Of a DNA stretch of 64,000 nt, positions 53,858 to 62,689 are shown piece after piece. The notes under the pieces were generated by a model. The model did no database searches, was not told the origin of the DNA, and saw only the letters and a list, made by a program, of their open reading frames with translations. The stretch is from Alterinioella nitratireducens (GTDB lineage Bacteria > Pseudomonadota > Alphaproteobacteria > Rhodobacterales > Rhodobacteraceae), in NCBI RefSeq assembly GCF_013155465.1, contig NZ_JABJVX010000001.1, forward strand, positions 1 to 64,000, given 5' to 3'. Each line of letters starts with the position of its first letter. Positions within the stretch are counted from its first letter, which is position 1. A program made the translations under genes and the position numbers.

Positions 53858-55294
53858 ATGCAGATCGACCCGGCACGGCACTATATCGGCGGCACCTGGC
53901 GCGAGGGGGCGGGCGATCTGGGGACCAGCACGAACCCCGCCGATTTCAGCGCGGTGGGGCAGTTTCACCCCGGTTCGGCGGCCCTGACGGATGAGGCCTG
54001 CGCGGTGGCCCGCGACACCTTCTTTACCACGGATTGGGCGCATAACCCCCGGCTGCGGTCCAAGGCGATGTTCGAGATGGCCGACCGGCTGGAGGCGGCC
54101 AAGGACGAGATCGTGGCGCTCTGCGTGGCGGAAAACGGCAAGCTGCGCGCGGAAGCCATGGGCGAGACCATGGGCGCGATTTCCGAGACGCGCTATTACG
54201 CGGGGCTGGCGCGCGGCATTCGCGGCACGATGCAGGAGGTGATGCCGGGGCAGATGTCGCTCTTTCACCGCGAGGCCGTGGGCGTGGCCGCCGTGATCGT
54301 GCCGTGGAACGCGCCAGTGACGCTGCTGATGCGTTCGCTGGCCCCGGCGTTGGCGGCGGGTTGCACCGCGGTCATCAAGCCTGCGGGCCAGGTGCCGCTG
54401 ACCCATGCCCGCATCATCGAGGCGCTTGTGGGCGCGCCGTCCTTGCCTGCGGGCGTGATCAACTCGGTCAATGAGAACGGGATCGAGGTGGGGCAGGCGC
54501 TGGTCGCCTCGGAAAATGTCGACGTGATCTCCTTCACCGGGTCGTCGCGCACCGGCAGCGCCATCATGGCGGGCGCGGCCCCGACACTGAAGCGGGTCGG
54601 GCTTGAGCTTGGCGGCAAGGCGCCCGCGGTGATCTTCGAGGATGCCGACCTGGATTTGGCGGTCAAGGAACTGACCCATGGCGCGCTGAACATGGCCGGG
54701 CAGATTTGCGTCGCCGCCGCGCGGTTCCTGGTGCATGAGAGTGTCGCGGAGGACTTCGAGGCCAAGGCGATTTCCGCTTTCAAATCAATACGAACCGGGC
54801 CGGGCAGCGACCCCGACAGCCAGATGGGAAGCCTGATCGACGCCGACGCGCAGGCGCGGATCGCGGGGCTGATCGAGCAGGCCGGCGATGAAGGCGAGAT
54901 GCTCTTGAAGGGCGGCAGGCTGGACCAGGGCGCGTTCCTGACCCCGACGCTCTTCCGCATCGACAATCTGCAATCCGCGCTGGTGCAGGAGGAACTGTTC
55001 GGCCCCATCGTCTGCGTCGAACGCTTCGCCGATGAGGCAGAGGCGGTGGCCCGCGCGAACGCCACGCTCTACGGGTTGGCGGCCTCGGTCTTCACCCGCG
55101 ATGTGGGGCGCGCGATGCGGGTCAGCCGGGCGATCCGGGCGGGCACGGTCTGGGTCAACTCGCATCTGCGTTTGTTCGCGGAAGGGGAAACCGGAGGCTT
55201 TGGAAAATCCGGCCTCGGGCGGTTGCACGGGCTGGAGGGATTGGCCGATTTCCTTGAAACCAAACATATTTATCTGGAACCGGGGATGATCTGA
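53858..55294 (+). CDS. Aldehyde dehydrogenase
   Basis: 478 residues. Marks: IVPWNAPVTLLMRSLAPALA, IKPAGQVPLTHARIIEALVG, the cofactor loop FTGSSRTGSAIMAGAAPTLK, the catalytic Glu in LELGGKAPAVIFEDADLDLA, the catalytic Cys in NMAGQICVAAARFLVHE, and EELFGPIVCVERFADEAEAV. It oxidises an aldehyde with NAD(P). It lies 4 bases before the FAD hydroxylase gene, so the aldehyde may come from the hydroxylase product or substrate. ATG 53858 with AGAGGGAG upstream is preferred to GTG 53849. Confidence 0.9.
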   Translation: MQIDPARHYIGGTWREGAGDLGTSTNPADFSAVGQFHPGSAALTDEACAVARDTFFTTDWAHNPRLRSKAMFEMADRLEAAKDEIVALCVAENGKLRAEAMGETMGAISETRYYAGLARGIRGTMQEVMPGQMSLFHREAVGVAAVIVPWNAPVTLLMRSLAPALAAGCTAVIKPAGQVPLTHARIIEALVGAPSLPAGVINSVNENGIEVGQALVASENVDVISFTGSSRTGSAIMAGAAPTLKRVGLELGGKAPAVIFEDADLDLAVKELTHGALNMAGQICVAAARFLVHESVAEDFEAKAISAFKSIRTGPGSDPDSQMGSLIDADAQARIAGLIEQAGDEGEMLLKGGRLDQGAFLTPTLFRIDNLQSALVQEELFGPIVCVERFADEAEAVARANATLYGLAASVFTRDVGRAMRVSRAIRAGTVWVNSHLRLFAEGETGGFGKSGLGRLHGLEGLADFLETKHIYLEPGMI

Positions 55295-55297
55295 GCC

Positions 55298-56875
55298 ATG
55301 GAGATGACGCATGACGTGGTGATCATCGGCGGCGGGCCGGTGGGTCTTGGGCTGGCCATCGACCTGGGCCAGCGCGGGCATTCGGTGGCGGTGGTGGAGC
55401 GCTACCGCGCCTTGCATCCTGTGCCCAAGGGGCAGAACCTGACGCAGCGGACGCTGGAAATCATCGACCATTGGGGGTGCGAGCGGGAATTGCGCGCCGC
55501 GCGCATCGTGCCGAGGGGTGTCGCGAATGGCGGATTGGTGACCTACGGGACGCTGCTGGGCGAACACGCCTATAACTGGCTGCCGCGTGAATCCGTCGGG
55601 ACCTATTACGGCCAGAGCGTCGACCGGATGCCGCAATATTGCACCGAGCGCGTGCTGCGCGAGAGGGTAGCTGACCTGCCCTCGGTCGAGCTGTTCTATG
55701 GCTGGCGCTTTGATGCCTTGGCGCAGGATGCCGAGGGCGTGGTCGTTGATATCGTTGAATATAAAGGCGAGGTGAGGCGCAGTCTCCGGGGCCGCTATGC
55801 GGTCGGGAGCGATGGCAGCCACTCGGCCACGCGCGAGGCGGCGGGGATCGGGCAGGAGGTCAAGGACCATGACCGCAAGATGGTGCTGCTGGTGTTCCAA
55901 TCGCCGGAACTGCACCGCCTGCTTGGGGAGCGCTATGAGGAGAAATCCTTCTACTACGCGCTCAGCCCCGAATTGGAGGGCTACTGGAAGTTTCTGGGCC
56001 GCGTCGATGGCGATAGGACATGGTTCTATCATGCCCCCGTCGCGGTGGAGGCAACGGCGGAAAACACCGATTTCGCGGCCATGCTGCATGAGGCGGCGGG
56101 CCAGGAATTTGCGCTTGATATCAATTATGTAGGTTTCTGGGATCTGCGCTTTGTGCTGGCCGAAAGCTACCGCGCGGGCCGGGTTCTGATCGCAGGCGAT
56201 GCCTGCCACAGCCACCCGCCCTATGGTGGCTACGGGATCAATACCGGGTTCGAGGATGCGCGGAATCTCGGCTGGAAACTGGGCGCGGTGCTGGAGGGGT
56301 GGGGCGGCGACGGGTTGCTGGACAGTTATGACGCCGAACGCAGGCCGGTCTTCGCCTCGCTCAGGGATGATTTCATCGAGCGGTTCATCGAAGAAGACCG
56401 CGCGTTTTTAAGGACTTACGACCCTGAGGATGATGCGGAAGCCTTCGCCCGTGAATGGGCCGCGCGCAATGTCGGATCGACCGAGGTTTTCACCTATGAG
56501 CCGCATTACGAGGGCTCGCCGCTGGTTGGCGGACCGGGGCGACCGGCGGCGAAGGGGGATCATCAGTTTACCGCGCGCGCCGGGCATCATCTGGCCCCAC
56601 GCGCGCTGTCGGACGGGCGGACGACCTATCAGGCGTTGGACGGGGCGGCATTTACTCTCTTTGATTTCAATGGCTTGATGGGGGAGGACTTTGCCGGTGC
56701 CGCCGAGGCGGCGGGGGTTCCCCTGGCCGTGATCAGGGACAGGTACGAGGGGGAGCGCTGCGATTACGGCGCGCGCGCGATCCTCGTGCGCCCGGATGGC
56801 TATGTGGCCTGGGCGGGGGAGGCGGGAGAGGCGGCCGAGATCCTCATGCGGGCGGTCGGGGCGGGGAATTCCTGA
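55298..56875 (+). CDS. FAD-dependent monooxygenase (aromatic hydroxylase type)
   Basis: 525 residues. FAD-binding start DVVIIGGGPVGLGLAIDLGQ, the DG motif YAVGSDGSHSATREAAGI and the second FAD motif LIAGDACHSHPPYGGYGINT followed by FEDARNLGWKLGAVLEGWGG. This places it in the class A flavoprotein hydroxylases (PheA/MhpA/TfdB-like), which use NAD(P)H and O2 to hydroxylate phenolic or related rings. A C-terminal thioredoxin-like part (from about 410) is typical of the larger members. It is the last gene of the IclR-ALDH-hydroxylase unit, and its stop is part of the terminator repeat. Confidence 0.88.
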   Translation: MEMTHDVVIIGGGPVGLGLAIDLGQRGHSVAVVERYRALHPVPKGQNLTQRTLEIIDHWGCERELRAARIVPRGVANGGLVTYGTLLGEHAYNWLPRESVGTYYGQSVDRMPQYCTERVLRERVADLPSVELFYGWRFDALAQDAEGVVVDIVEYKGEVRRSLRGRYAVGSDGSHSATREAAGIGQEVKDHDRKMVLLVFQSPELHRLLGERYEEKSFYYALSPELEGYWKFLGRVDGDRTWFYHAPVAVEATAENTDFAAMLHEAAGQEFALDINYVGFWDLRFVLAESYRAGRVLIAGDACHSHPPYGGYGINTGFEDARNLGWKLGAVLEGWGGDGLLDSYDAERRPVFASLRDDFIERFIEEDRAFLRTYDPEDDAEAFAREWAARNVGSTEVFTYEPHYEGSPLVGGPGRPAAKGDHQFTARAGHHLAPRALSDGRTTYQALDGAAFTLFDFNGLMGEDFAGAAEAAGVPLAVIRDRYEGERCDYGARAILVRPDGYVAWAGEAGEAAEILMRAVGAGNS

Positions 56876-56979
56876 CAGCTTTGTCAGTTTTTCCTGACAG
56901 GTTTGTCAACTTTTCGGACCATATCAGGCGCGGCGCAAAGTGCCTTCGAAGGCACTTGACCATCCCTTCGAAGGGATGG
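56872..56979. terminator. Tandem terminator repeats and two 20-base palindromes between convergent genes
   Basis: First pair: CTGACAGCTTTGTCAG (56872-56887) followed by TTTTT, and a near copy CTGACAGGTTTGTCA (56894-56908) followed by ACTTTTC; each is a small Rho-independent-type hairpin for the plus-strand hydroxylase. Second pair: the perfect palindromes AAGTGCCTTCGAAGGCACTT (56938-56957) and CCATCCCTTCGAAGGGATGG (56960-56979), both centred on TTCGAA; on the minus strand they follow the OsmC-like gene and the last is followed by TTTGCG. Together they insulate two convergent operons. Confidence 0.75.
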
Positions 56980-56984
56980 GCGCC

Positions 56985-58163
56985 CTATATCCGCGTCACC
57001 TTCAGTTTCGTCTTCAGGTCGGTGCGGCAGAAGGCGTGCAGGAAGCAGGTCTTTTCCGACACGTCCAGCATGTCGCGGGCGATGTCGTCGGACTCATCTG
57101 TGGTCAGGTGGACATGGGTTTCGACCGGGTTGGCCTCGCCTGCCTTTCCGGTGCCGCCCGAGGCCCCGCCGAGCGAGAAATGGGTGTCCTGCACGATGGC
57201 GTATTTCGGCAGGTCCAGCTTCTCCATCGAGGCCATGCGGCCGAATTGGGTCATGAAGCAAAACGCGATCCCGGCGGAGATGTAGCTGACCGCATCGGGG
57301 GCGCGGGCGTCCTTGCCCTCATCCGACAGGAACCGGAAGATGGAGCCGTGCGGGCTGTAGAGATGTTGTTCGATCTCCTTCAACCCGTCTTCACGCAGGG
57401 TGCAGATCGCCGCCGGATTCAGGGTGCGGTCCTGGTGATCGGTGAGGCTGCTGGCCGCGCCCGCCGTGCCCTTGGCAACGGATTTCCCGGGCGACATGCC
57501 CTCGCGGGCGACCAGGGTCAGGTCGGTGTTCTCGGCCTCCGGCTCCGCGCCGTCTGGCAGGCCGACGACGGGCGCATCAAGCGCCTGCGCCTCGCCGGTG
57601 TGGATCTGCTGGCCATTCTTGGAAAGCGTAAAGAGGCTCGGCAGTTTGCCCCGCATCAGCCCGTTCAGGGGCGAGGCATGGATGGCGTTCGACAGAAGCC
57701 CGGAGAGCTTGGCGTCATCGGCGTCGGTCTCGACCTGCACCTCCAGCTCCACGGGCAGCGCGCCGCCGGTCATCGTGCGCTGCCGCATCGAGCCTTGCAT
57801 CGTGTAGAAATTGTTCTGGATCAGGCGCAGGTTGCGCAAGCGCACCCCCTCACGATCCGCCAGCGCTGTGATCTCGTTCATGTAGCTGGAGATCATGCCG
57901 ACGGTCAGGAAGGCCAGCGGGCAGGGCGCGGCGTCGTGGCCGTTGAGGTAGGCGCCCTCATCCGAGACCAGCCGCCACATCGTGCCGGTGCGCGCCGAGA
58001 GCACCAGCGCCTCCTTCTGGAAGCCCGAGAGCGAGCGGACCATGGCCCGCACCGCATCGCCCCTGCGGATTTCGGGCGCGGGAAGGCCCACGGCACCCGC
58101 GTTGGAGACCTTGAAGAACGGTGGCTGGCCGCTGGCGGCGATGATGTTGTCACCAAGTTGCAT
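56985..58163 (-). CDS. OsmC-family protein with two OsmC-like halves
   Basis: 392 residues, about 2.5 times a single OsmC. The second half (about 215-392) keeps both redox cysteine regions: GIAFCFMTQFGRMASMEKL and the second in TCFLHAFCRTDLKTKL. The first half follows the same outline (PCPLAFLTVGMISSYMNEIT, then AIHASPLNGLMRGKL), but the Cys of the equivalent CxxxxxL site is Ser. It appears to be an internal duplication in which only the second unit remains peroxidatic. OsmC proteins detoxify organic hydroperoxides. The gene is 27 bases upstream of the DctM stop region on the same strand, linking it to the TRAP operon. Start ATG 58163 follows GGAGGTCTTCGTC. Confidence 0.7.
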   Translation of the reverse strand: MQLGDNIIAASGQPPFFKVSNAGAVGLPAPEIRRGDAVRAMVRSLSGFQKEALVLSARTGTMWRLVSDEGAYLNGHDAAPCPLAFLTVGMISSYMNEITALADREGVRLRNLRLIQNNFYTMQGSMRQRTMTGGALPVELEVQVETDADDAKLSGLLSNAIHASPLNGLMRGKLPSLFTLSKNGQQIHTGEAQALDAPVVGLPDGAEPEAENTDLTLVAREGMSPGKSVAKGTAGAASSLTDHQDRTLNPAAICTLREDGLKEIEQHLYSPHGSIFRFLSDEGKDARAPDAVSYISAGIAFCFMTQFGRMASMEKLDLPKYAIVQDTHFSLGGASGGTGKAGEANPVETHVHLTTDESDDIARDMLDVSEKTCFLHAFCRTDLKTKLKVTRI

Positions 58164-58189
58164 GACGAAGACCTCCTTGTCTGGGGGCG

Positions 58190-59494
58190 CTAGCCGAACA
58201 TCGTGTCGGGCAGCAGCAAGGCTATTTGCGGAAAGATGAGGATGAGGATGACCGCGGCCAGCATGGCGAACCAGAACGGCCAGATGCCGCGGAAGATGGT
58301 GTTGAGCGGCACATTGGGCGCGATGCCCTTGACCACGAAGACATTGACGCCGACGGGGGGCGAGATCAGGCCCATCTCAAGCGCGATGACCATGAGGACG
58401 CCGAACCAGACCATGTCGATGCCCAGGGGCTCGATGATCGGCTGGACCAGCGGCACGGTGAGCACGAGGATGGCGAAGCCGTCCATGAACATGCCGAGAA
58501 TGACGAAGATTGCGATGAAGGCGATGACGACCTGCATGCCGGTATAGCCCTGCGCCTGCACCCAGTCGGCAAGGTCGTTGGTGACGCCGGAAAAGCCGAT
58601 GAAGCTCTTGAAGACGAAGGCCCCGAAGAGGATCAGGAAGACGGTGCCGGAGGATTTGAGCGTGCTGGCGAAGACCTCGACAAGGTTGGCACGGGTCAGC
58701 TTGCCGCGAATGATGGTGACGACAAAGGCGAGGGTAGCGCCGATGCCCGCCGCCTCGATGGCGGAAAAGACGCCGGAATAGATGCCACCGATGGTCAAAA
58801 GGATGATGCCGATGATCCAGCCCGCGCGGGCCAGCATCCGAAGCCGTGTGGCCAGCGGGGCCTTGTCGGTGCCTCCCGGCGCGCGGTCAGGGTGGCGCAG
58901 GACGGTGATCCAGATCGCCAGGATGAAAAGCGCGGTCAGCATCAGCCCGGGCAGGACACCGGCCATGAAGAGGCGGCCGATGCTCTCCTCGGTCAGGATG
59001 GCGTAGATCACGAACCCGGCGGAGGGCGGAATGAGGATACCGAGCGTGCCGCCCGCCGCGATGGAGCCTGCGGCCAGCCCGCCCTCGTATTTGTAGCGCT
59101 CCATTTCCGGCAGGGCGACGCGGCCCATGGTGAGGGCGGCGGCCAGCGACGAGCCCGAGAGCGCCGAGAACCCCGCGCAGCCCACGACAGAGGCCGAGGC
59201 CAGCCCGCCCTTCATGTGCCCGACCCAGGAATGTGCCGCGGCATAGAGGTCGCGGCTCATCCCCGAGGCCCCGGCGAGGTTTCCCATCAGCACGAAGAGC
59301 GGGATGATGGTCAGCGGGTAGTTCGACGCCTCGTTGAAGATCTCGCCGCCCAGTTTCGGGATCGCGGCGCGTTCGCGGATGAACCAGATGCCCGCGGTGC
59401 CCACCAGCATCAGGGCGATGCCCACCGGCATGCGGATGGCGAGGAGGATGAAGAGGCTGAGAAACCCCAGGAGCGCGATCAGGCTGTCTTCCAT
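58190..59494 (-). CDS. dctM: TRAP transporter large permease (DctM type)
   Basis: 434 residues with about 12 helices. Marks: LLAIRMPVGIALMLVGTAGI, NYPLTIIPLFVLMGNLAGAS, GCAGFSALSGSSLAAALTMG, LGILIPPSAGFVIYAILTEE, LGMFMDGFAILVLTVPLVQP and GLISPPVGVNVFVVKGIAPN. It carries the ion-coupled transport step for the substrate bound by the DctP protein. ATG 59494 is 5 bases after the DctQ stop; a start at 59578 would lie within that gene and is rejected. Confidence 0.95.
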   Translation of the reverse strand: MEDSLIALLGFLSLFILLAIRMPVGIALMLVGTAGIWFIRERAAIPKLGGEIFNEASNYPLTIIPLFVLMGNLAGASGMSRDLYAAAHSWVGHMKGGLASASVVGCAGFSALSGSSLAAALTMGRVALPEMERYKYEGGLAAGSIAAGGTLGILIPPSAGFVIYAILTEESIGRLFMAGVLPGLMLTALFILAIWITVLRHPDRAPGGTDKAPLATRLRMLARAGWIIGIILLTIGGIYSGVFSAIEAAGIGATLAFVVTIIRGKLTRANLVEVFASTLKSSGTVFLILFGAFVFKSFIGFSGVTNDLADWVQAQGYTGMQVVIAFIAIFVILGMFMDGFAILVLTVPLVQPIIEPLGIDMVWFGVLMVIALEMGLISPPVGVNVFVVKGIAPNVPLNTIFRGIWPFWFAMLAAVILILIFPQIALLLPDTMFG

Positions 59495-59498
59495 CGGG

Positions 59499-60029
59499 TC
59501 AGTCCGCCATTTCGTTGGGGTCGTCGCCGGTGAAATGAAAGAGCCCGATGACAAGGTGCAGCGCCGTGGTGGCGGCATAGAGCGCCATGGCGACGGCGAG
59601 GTAGTAGTAGAAGGGGCGATGTTCGATCGAGAAATTCGCCGTGATGCAGGCGCGCTCGGACCCGCAGGCCTTCTTGGTCAGGGCGTAGACAGCCAGCACA
59701 AGGATGAACAGCGTCAGCGCGCGCATGATCAGGTCGGTGATCCGGGTCAGGCGCCGCCCGCCGAGCGTGCCGAGCAGGTTGACGCTGACATGGGACTGGT
59801 GGCGGGCGCCATAGGCGACGGCGGCGCCCGCGACGAGGACCAGGACCATCTGCGAGAGATCCTCGGTCCCGAAAATCGGGTCGCGGAAGATGTAGCGCGA
59901 GATCACGGCGGCCAGCGTGATGACCATCAGGGCGACGATGGCCAGCCCGCCCGCCACGGCCAGCAGCCCGGCCAGGCGGCCGAGCTGCCGATCCGCCCAG
60001 AGAAGGGGTTTGGGCGTCGCTCGCGTCAC
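59499..60029 (-). CDS. dctQ: TRAP transporter small permease (DctQ type)
   Basis: 176 residues, four helices (LLAVAGGLAIVALMVITLAA; QMVLVLVAGAAVAYGARHQS; LIMRALTLFILVLAVYALTK; YYLAVAMALYAATTALHLVI). The VISRYIFRDPIFGTEDLSQM segment and HVSVNLL follow the DctQ pattern. A loop with two cysteines (KKACGSERACITANF) is an unusual insert between helices 3 and 4. It starts with GTG 60029, directly after the DctP stop, and ends 4 bases before dctM. Confidence 0.92.
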   Translation of the reverse strand: MTRATPKPLLWADRQLGRLAGLLAVAGGLAIVALMVITLAAVISRYIFRDPIFGTEDLSQMVLVLVAGAAVAYGARHQSHVSVNLLGTLGGRRLTRITDLIMRALTLFILVLAVYALTKKACGSERACITANFSIEHRPFYYYLAVAMALYAATTALHLVIGLFHFTGDDPNEMAD

Positions 60030-60031
60030 GC

Positions 60032-61012
60032 TTACTGGCCCATCATCCGGTCCATGACCGCGCCGACGGTGGTGCCGCCGACGACCTCGGCGCGGGCCTC
60101 CTCGAGTGCGGTGGCATAGGCGTCTTGCCAGCGGGCGCGTTCCTCATCGGTCAGGTCGATGATCTCGACCCCGGCCTCGCGCGCGATCTCGATGCCGCGC
60201 GCGGCGGCGGCGTCGAAGGCGCGCCCGCCCGAAAGCGACAGCTCGTCATTGGCGGCCTCGTCGACCCAGGCGCGTTCCTCGTCCGAGAGGCCGTCATAGA
60301 CCTCCTGGTTCATCAGCAGCACGAAGGCGGACCCTGAGCCGGGGAAATAGGTGGTCAGGTAATTGCCCGGTTCATGCAGGTTGAACGAGCCGATGGCCGA
60401 GGCTCCGATGGAAATGCCGTCGATCACGCCATTGGTGAGGTTCTGGTTGATCACGCTGACCGGTTGGGCCACGGCAGAGGCGCCCACGGCCTCGGCAAAG
60501 GGCGCGTCCTGCACGGCGGTGACGCGCACCAGGAGCCCCTCGATATCCTCCATCGTGCGCACGGGCGTGTCGCGGGTGATCAGGATCGGCGGGCTGTTGG
60601 CCCAGACCGCCAGCACGCGGGCCTGGTATTCCTGCTCGATCAGGTCACGGGCGCGCAACAGCGCCTCGGTGCAGTCCAGCGCGCTGTCGCAGACATCGGG
60701 CAGGGTCACCACATTGGTCATCGGAAACACGTCGCCGGTATAGCCCGGCAGCGCGAAGACGATATCGGCGACACCGTCCAGAAGGATGGAGTATTGCTGC
60801 GGCGGCACCGAGTTGAGCGCGCCGCCGGGGAACATCTCGACGGTCAGTTCGCCGCCCGACAACTCGGCCAGGCGTTCGGCGAAGGGCGTGAAGACGGCGG
60901 CATTCATCGGGTGGCGCGGCCCCATGAAATAGGCCAGGCTCAGCTCCTCCCCCTGCACCGGAAGCGTCGATGCGGCGACGGCCGCGGCGGCAAGTAAACC
61001 CTTGTAATTCAT
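60032..61012 (-). CDS. dctP: TRAP transporter periplasmic binding protein (DctP type)
   Basis: 326 residues. An N-terminal signal peptide (MNYKGLLAAAAVAASTLPVQ, then GEE) exports it. Mature marks: LAYFMGPRHPMNAAVFTPFA, ELTVEMFPGGALNSVPPQQY, VPMTNVVTLPD-like VFPMTNVVTLPDVC and LLVRVTAVQDAPFAEAVGAS. The Arg-containing segment before AVQ is where DctP proteins usually bind a carboxylate. It captures an organic acid for the two permeases. The first gene of the TRAP unit after the aldehyde dehydrogenase gene; the spacer is only 24 bases, so all four genes form one operon. Confidence 0.92.
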   Translation of the reverse strand: MNYKGLLAAAAVAASTLPVQGEELSLAYFMGPRHPMNAAVFTPFAERLAELSGGELTVEMFPGGALNSVPPQQYSILLDGVADIVFALPGYTGDVFPMTNVVTLPDVCDSALDCTEALLRARDLIEQEYQARVLAVWANSPPILITRDTPVRTMEDIEGLLVRVTAVQDAPFAEAVGASAVAQPVSVINQNLTNGVIDGISIGASAIGSFNLHEPGNYLTTYFPGSGSAFVLLMNQEVYDGLSDEERAWVDEAANDELSLSGGRAFDAAAARGIEIAREAGVEIIDLTDEERARWQDAYATALEEARAEVVGGTTVGAVMDRMMGQ

Positions 61013-61036
61013 TGTCCTGGTCTCCCCATTTGGTTG

Positions 61037-62533
61037 CTAATTCGGGAACAGCCAACTGGCCGGCCCGCTGATGGAATGGCTGGATTGAAACTGGATGATG
61101 CCCTCGTATCCGAGGTTGCGCCCGAGCCCCGACTGCTTGACGCCGCCGAACGGCCCGCGGCTGTCCTGCGCGGTGGGGCCGTGGGCGTTGAGATAGGTGT
61201 ATCCCGCGTCCAGCCGCCGGGCCAAAGCGGTGGCGCGGTCGCGATCCTCGGTCCAGACGGAGGAGCAGAGGCCGAAGCGGCTGTCATTGGCCTTCGCGAT
61301 GGCCTCGTCCTCAGTCTCGAAGGGCAGGATCGGCAGGGCGGGGCCGAATTGCTCCTCGGTGACAAGTTTGAGGGCCGGGTCGGGGTCCAGCGCCAGCACG
61401 GGTTTCTGGAAATACCCCCTGGCGTAGAGGTCGGGGTCGGGCACCTGGCCCAACTCGCGCAGGTCGGCCCCTTTGCTGCGCGCCTCCTCGATCAGGCCGG
61501 TGACGGTTTTTAGCTGTTTGGCGTTGTTGAGCGGGCCCATACGGGTCTCGTCCAGAAGCCCGTCGCCGACCACTATGCGGTCACAGGCGGCGCTGAGCCC
61601 CTCGACCACCTCGTCATAGCGGGACCGATGCACGTAGAGCCGCTTCAGCGCCATGCAGATCTGGCCCGTCGACATGAAGGCCCCCAGATACATGCGCTGG
61701 AAGGCGTCGGCATCCAGCATGGCGTCAGCGCAGATGATCGCGGCGTCATTGCCGCCCAGTTCCAGCGTGACCGGCGTGAGGTTCCGGGCCGCCTGCGCCA
61801 TGATGTGACGGCCCACGGTGTCGGAGCCGGTGAAATTCACGAAACGCACCAGAGGGTGCGTGACCAGCGCATCGCCGATCTCGGACGCGGCCCCGGTGAC
61901 GACATTGATCACGCCGGGAGGCAGGAGTTTGGCCATCAGATGCAGGGTCAGGGTGGGCGCGAGGGCCGAGTTGCTGCTTGGCTTCACCACCACCGTGTTG
62001 CCCGCCATCAGCGCCTGCGGCAGCTTTGCGCCGAGGATGGAGAGCGGCCAGTTCCACGGCACGATCAGGGCGGCCACCCCGCGCGGCTGGCGGGTGATGA
62101 TGGTGTCGAAAGGCGGGCCGGTGAGGTGTTCATCCGTCGCAAGACGGTCCGCATAGGAGGCGGTGAGGCGGAAGCGGTCGCCGAGGCGGGCCATCTCCAG
62201 CTGGCATTCCTTGAGGATCTTGCCATGTTCGCGGCAGAAGAGGCGGGCGCGGGCGGCGAGATCCTCCGCATCCGCCGTCAGCGCGTCGGCGATCCGGGTC
62301 AGATGGTCGGCCCGCTCGGCATAGCTGAGCGCGGCCCAAGACGGGTAGGCGGCATGGGCGGCCCGCACCGCCGCGTCCACATCCTCGGGCGATCCGGCGG
62401 CGGCATGGCCGACCAGCTCCTCGGGGCGGGCCGGGTTGTGCAGCGCGTAGCGGCGGTTCCCGGTTGCGGGCCGCGCCTCGCCATTCACGAAAAGATGGGT
62501 CTCGACCGGGCTGTCGCCCATGGTCAGGGTCAT
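61037..62533 (-). CDS. Aldehyde dehydrogenase
   Basis: 498 residues. Marks: VPWNWPLSILGAKLPQALMA, VKPSSNSALAPTLTLHLMAK, the cofactor loop FTGSDTVGRHIMAQAARNLT, the catalytic Glu in TLELGGNDAAII, the catalytic Cys in MSTGQICMALKRLYVHRSRY, and EEQFGPALPILPFETEDEAI. It oxidises an aldehyde that may derive from the TRAP substrate. It is the first gene of the minus-strand TRAP-OsmC operon, divergent from the GntR/FCD regulator at 62690. ATG 62533 is taken; the second ATG four codons on is possible, and a start at 62578 has no ribosome binding site. Confidence 0.9.
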   Translation of the reverse strand: MTLTMGDSPVETHLFVNGEARPATGNRRYALHNPARPEELVGHAAAGSPEDVDAAVRAAHAAYPSWAALSYAERADHLTRIADALTADAEDLAARARLFCREHGKILKECQLEMARLGDRFRLTASYADRLATDEHLTGPPFDTIITRQPRGVAALIVPWNWPLSILGAKLPQALMAGNTVVVKPSSNSALAPTLTLHLMAKLLPPGVINVVTGAASEIGDALVTHPLVRFVNFTGSDTVGRHIMAQAARNLTPVTLELGGNDAAIICADAMLDADAFQRMYLGAFMSTGQICMALKRLYVHRSRYDEVVEGLSAACDRIVVGDGLLDETRMGPLNNAKQLKTVTGLIEEARSKGADLRELGQVPDPDLYARGYFQKPVLALDPDPALKLVTEEQFGPALPILPFETEDEAIAKANDSRFGLCSSVWTEDRDRATALARRLDAGYTYLNAHGPTAQDSRGPFGGVKQSGLGRNLGYEGIIQFQSSHSISGPASWLFPN

Positions 62534-62689
62534 TGGATGGCTCCTCCCAAAGCCTGGACCCGCGCCCCAGGGGGGCATGAGTCGTTAACGGATAGGAGAC
62601 CCAATTATGGATACAAAATAAACCCTAAACTTGGGGATAGTCCAAGAAACCGCTCGACAAGCACGATTTCGAATACAAATATCGGGTTC
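62534..62689. promoter_or_regulatory. Divergent promoter region with repeated ATACAAA boxes
   Basis: The spacer between the aldehyde dehydrogenase gene (minus) and the GntR regulator (plus) is AT-rich near 62600-62690. ATACAAAATA (62611-62620) and ATACAAATAT (62673-62682) are near-identical direct repeats 62 bases apart. TTGTAT-type halves of this kind fit FCD-subfamily GntR sites. They probably mark operator copies for the regulator encoded next door. No complete dyad was found. Confidence 0.4.
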
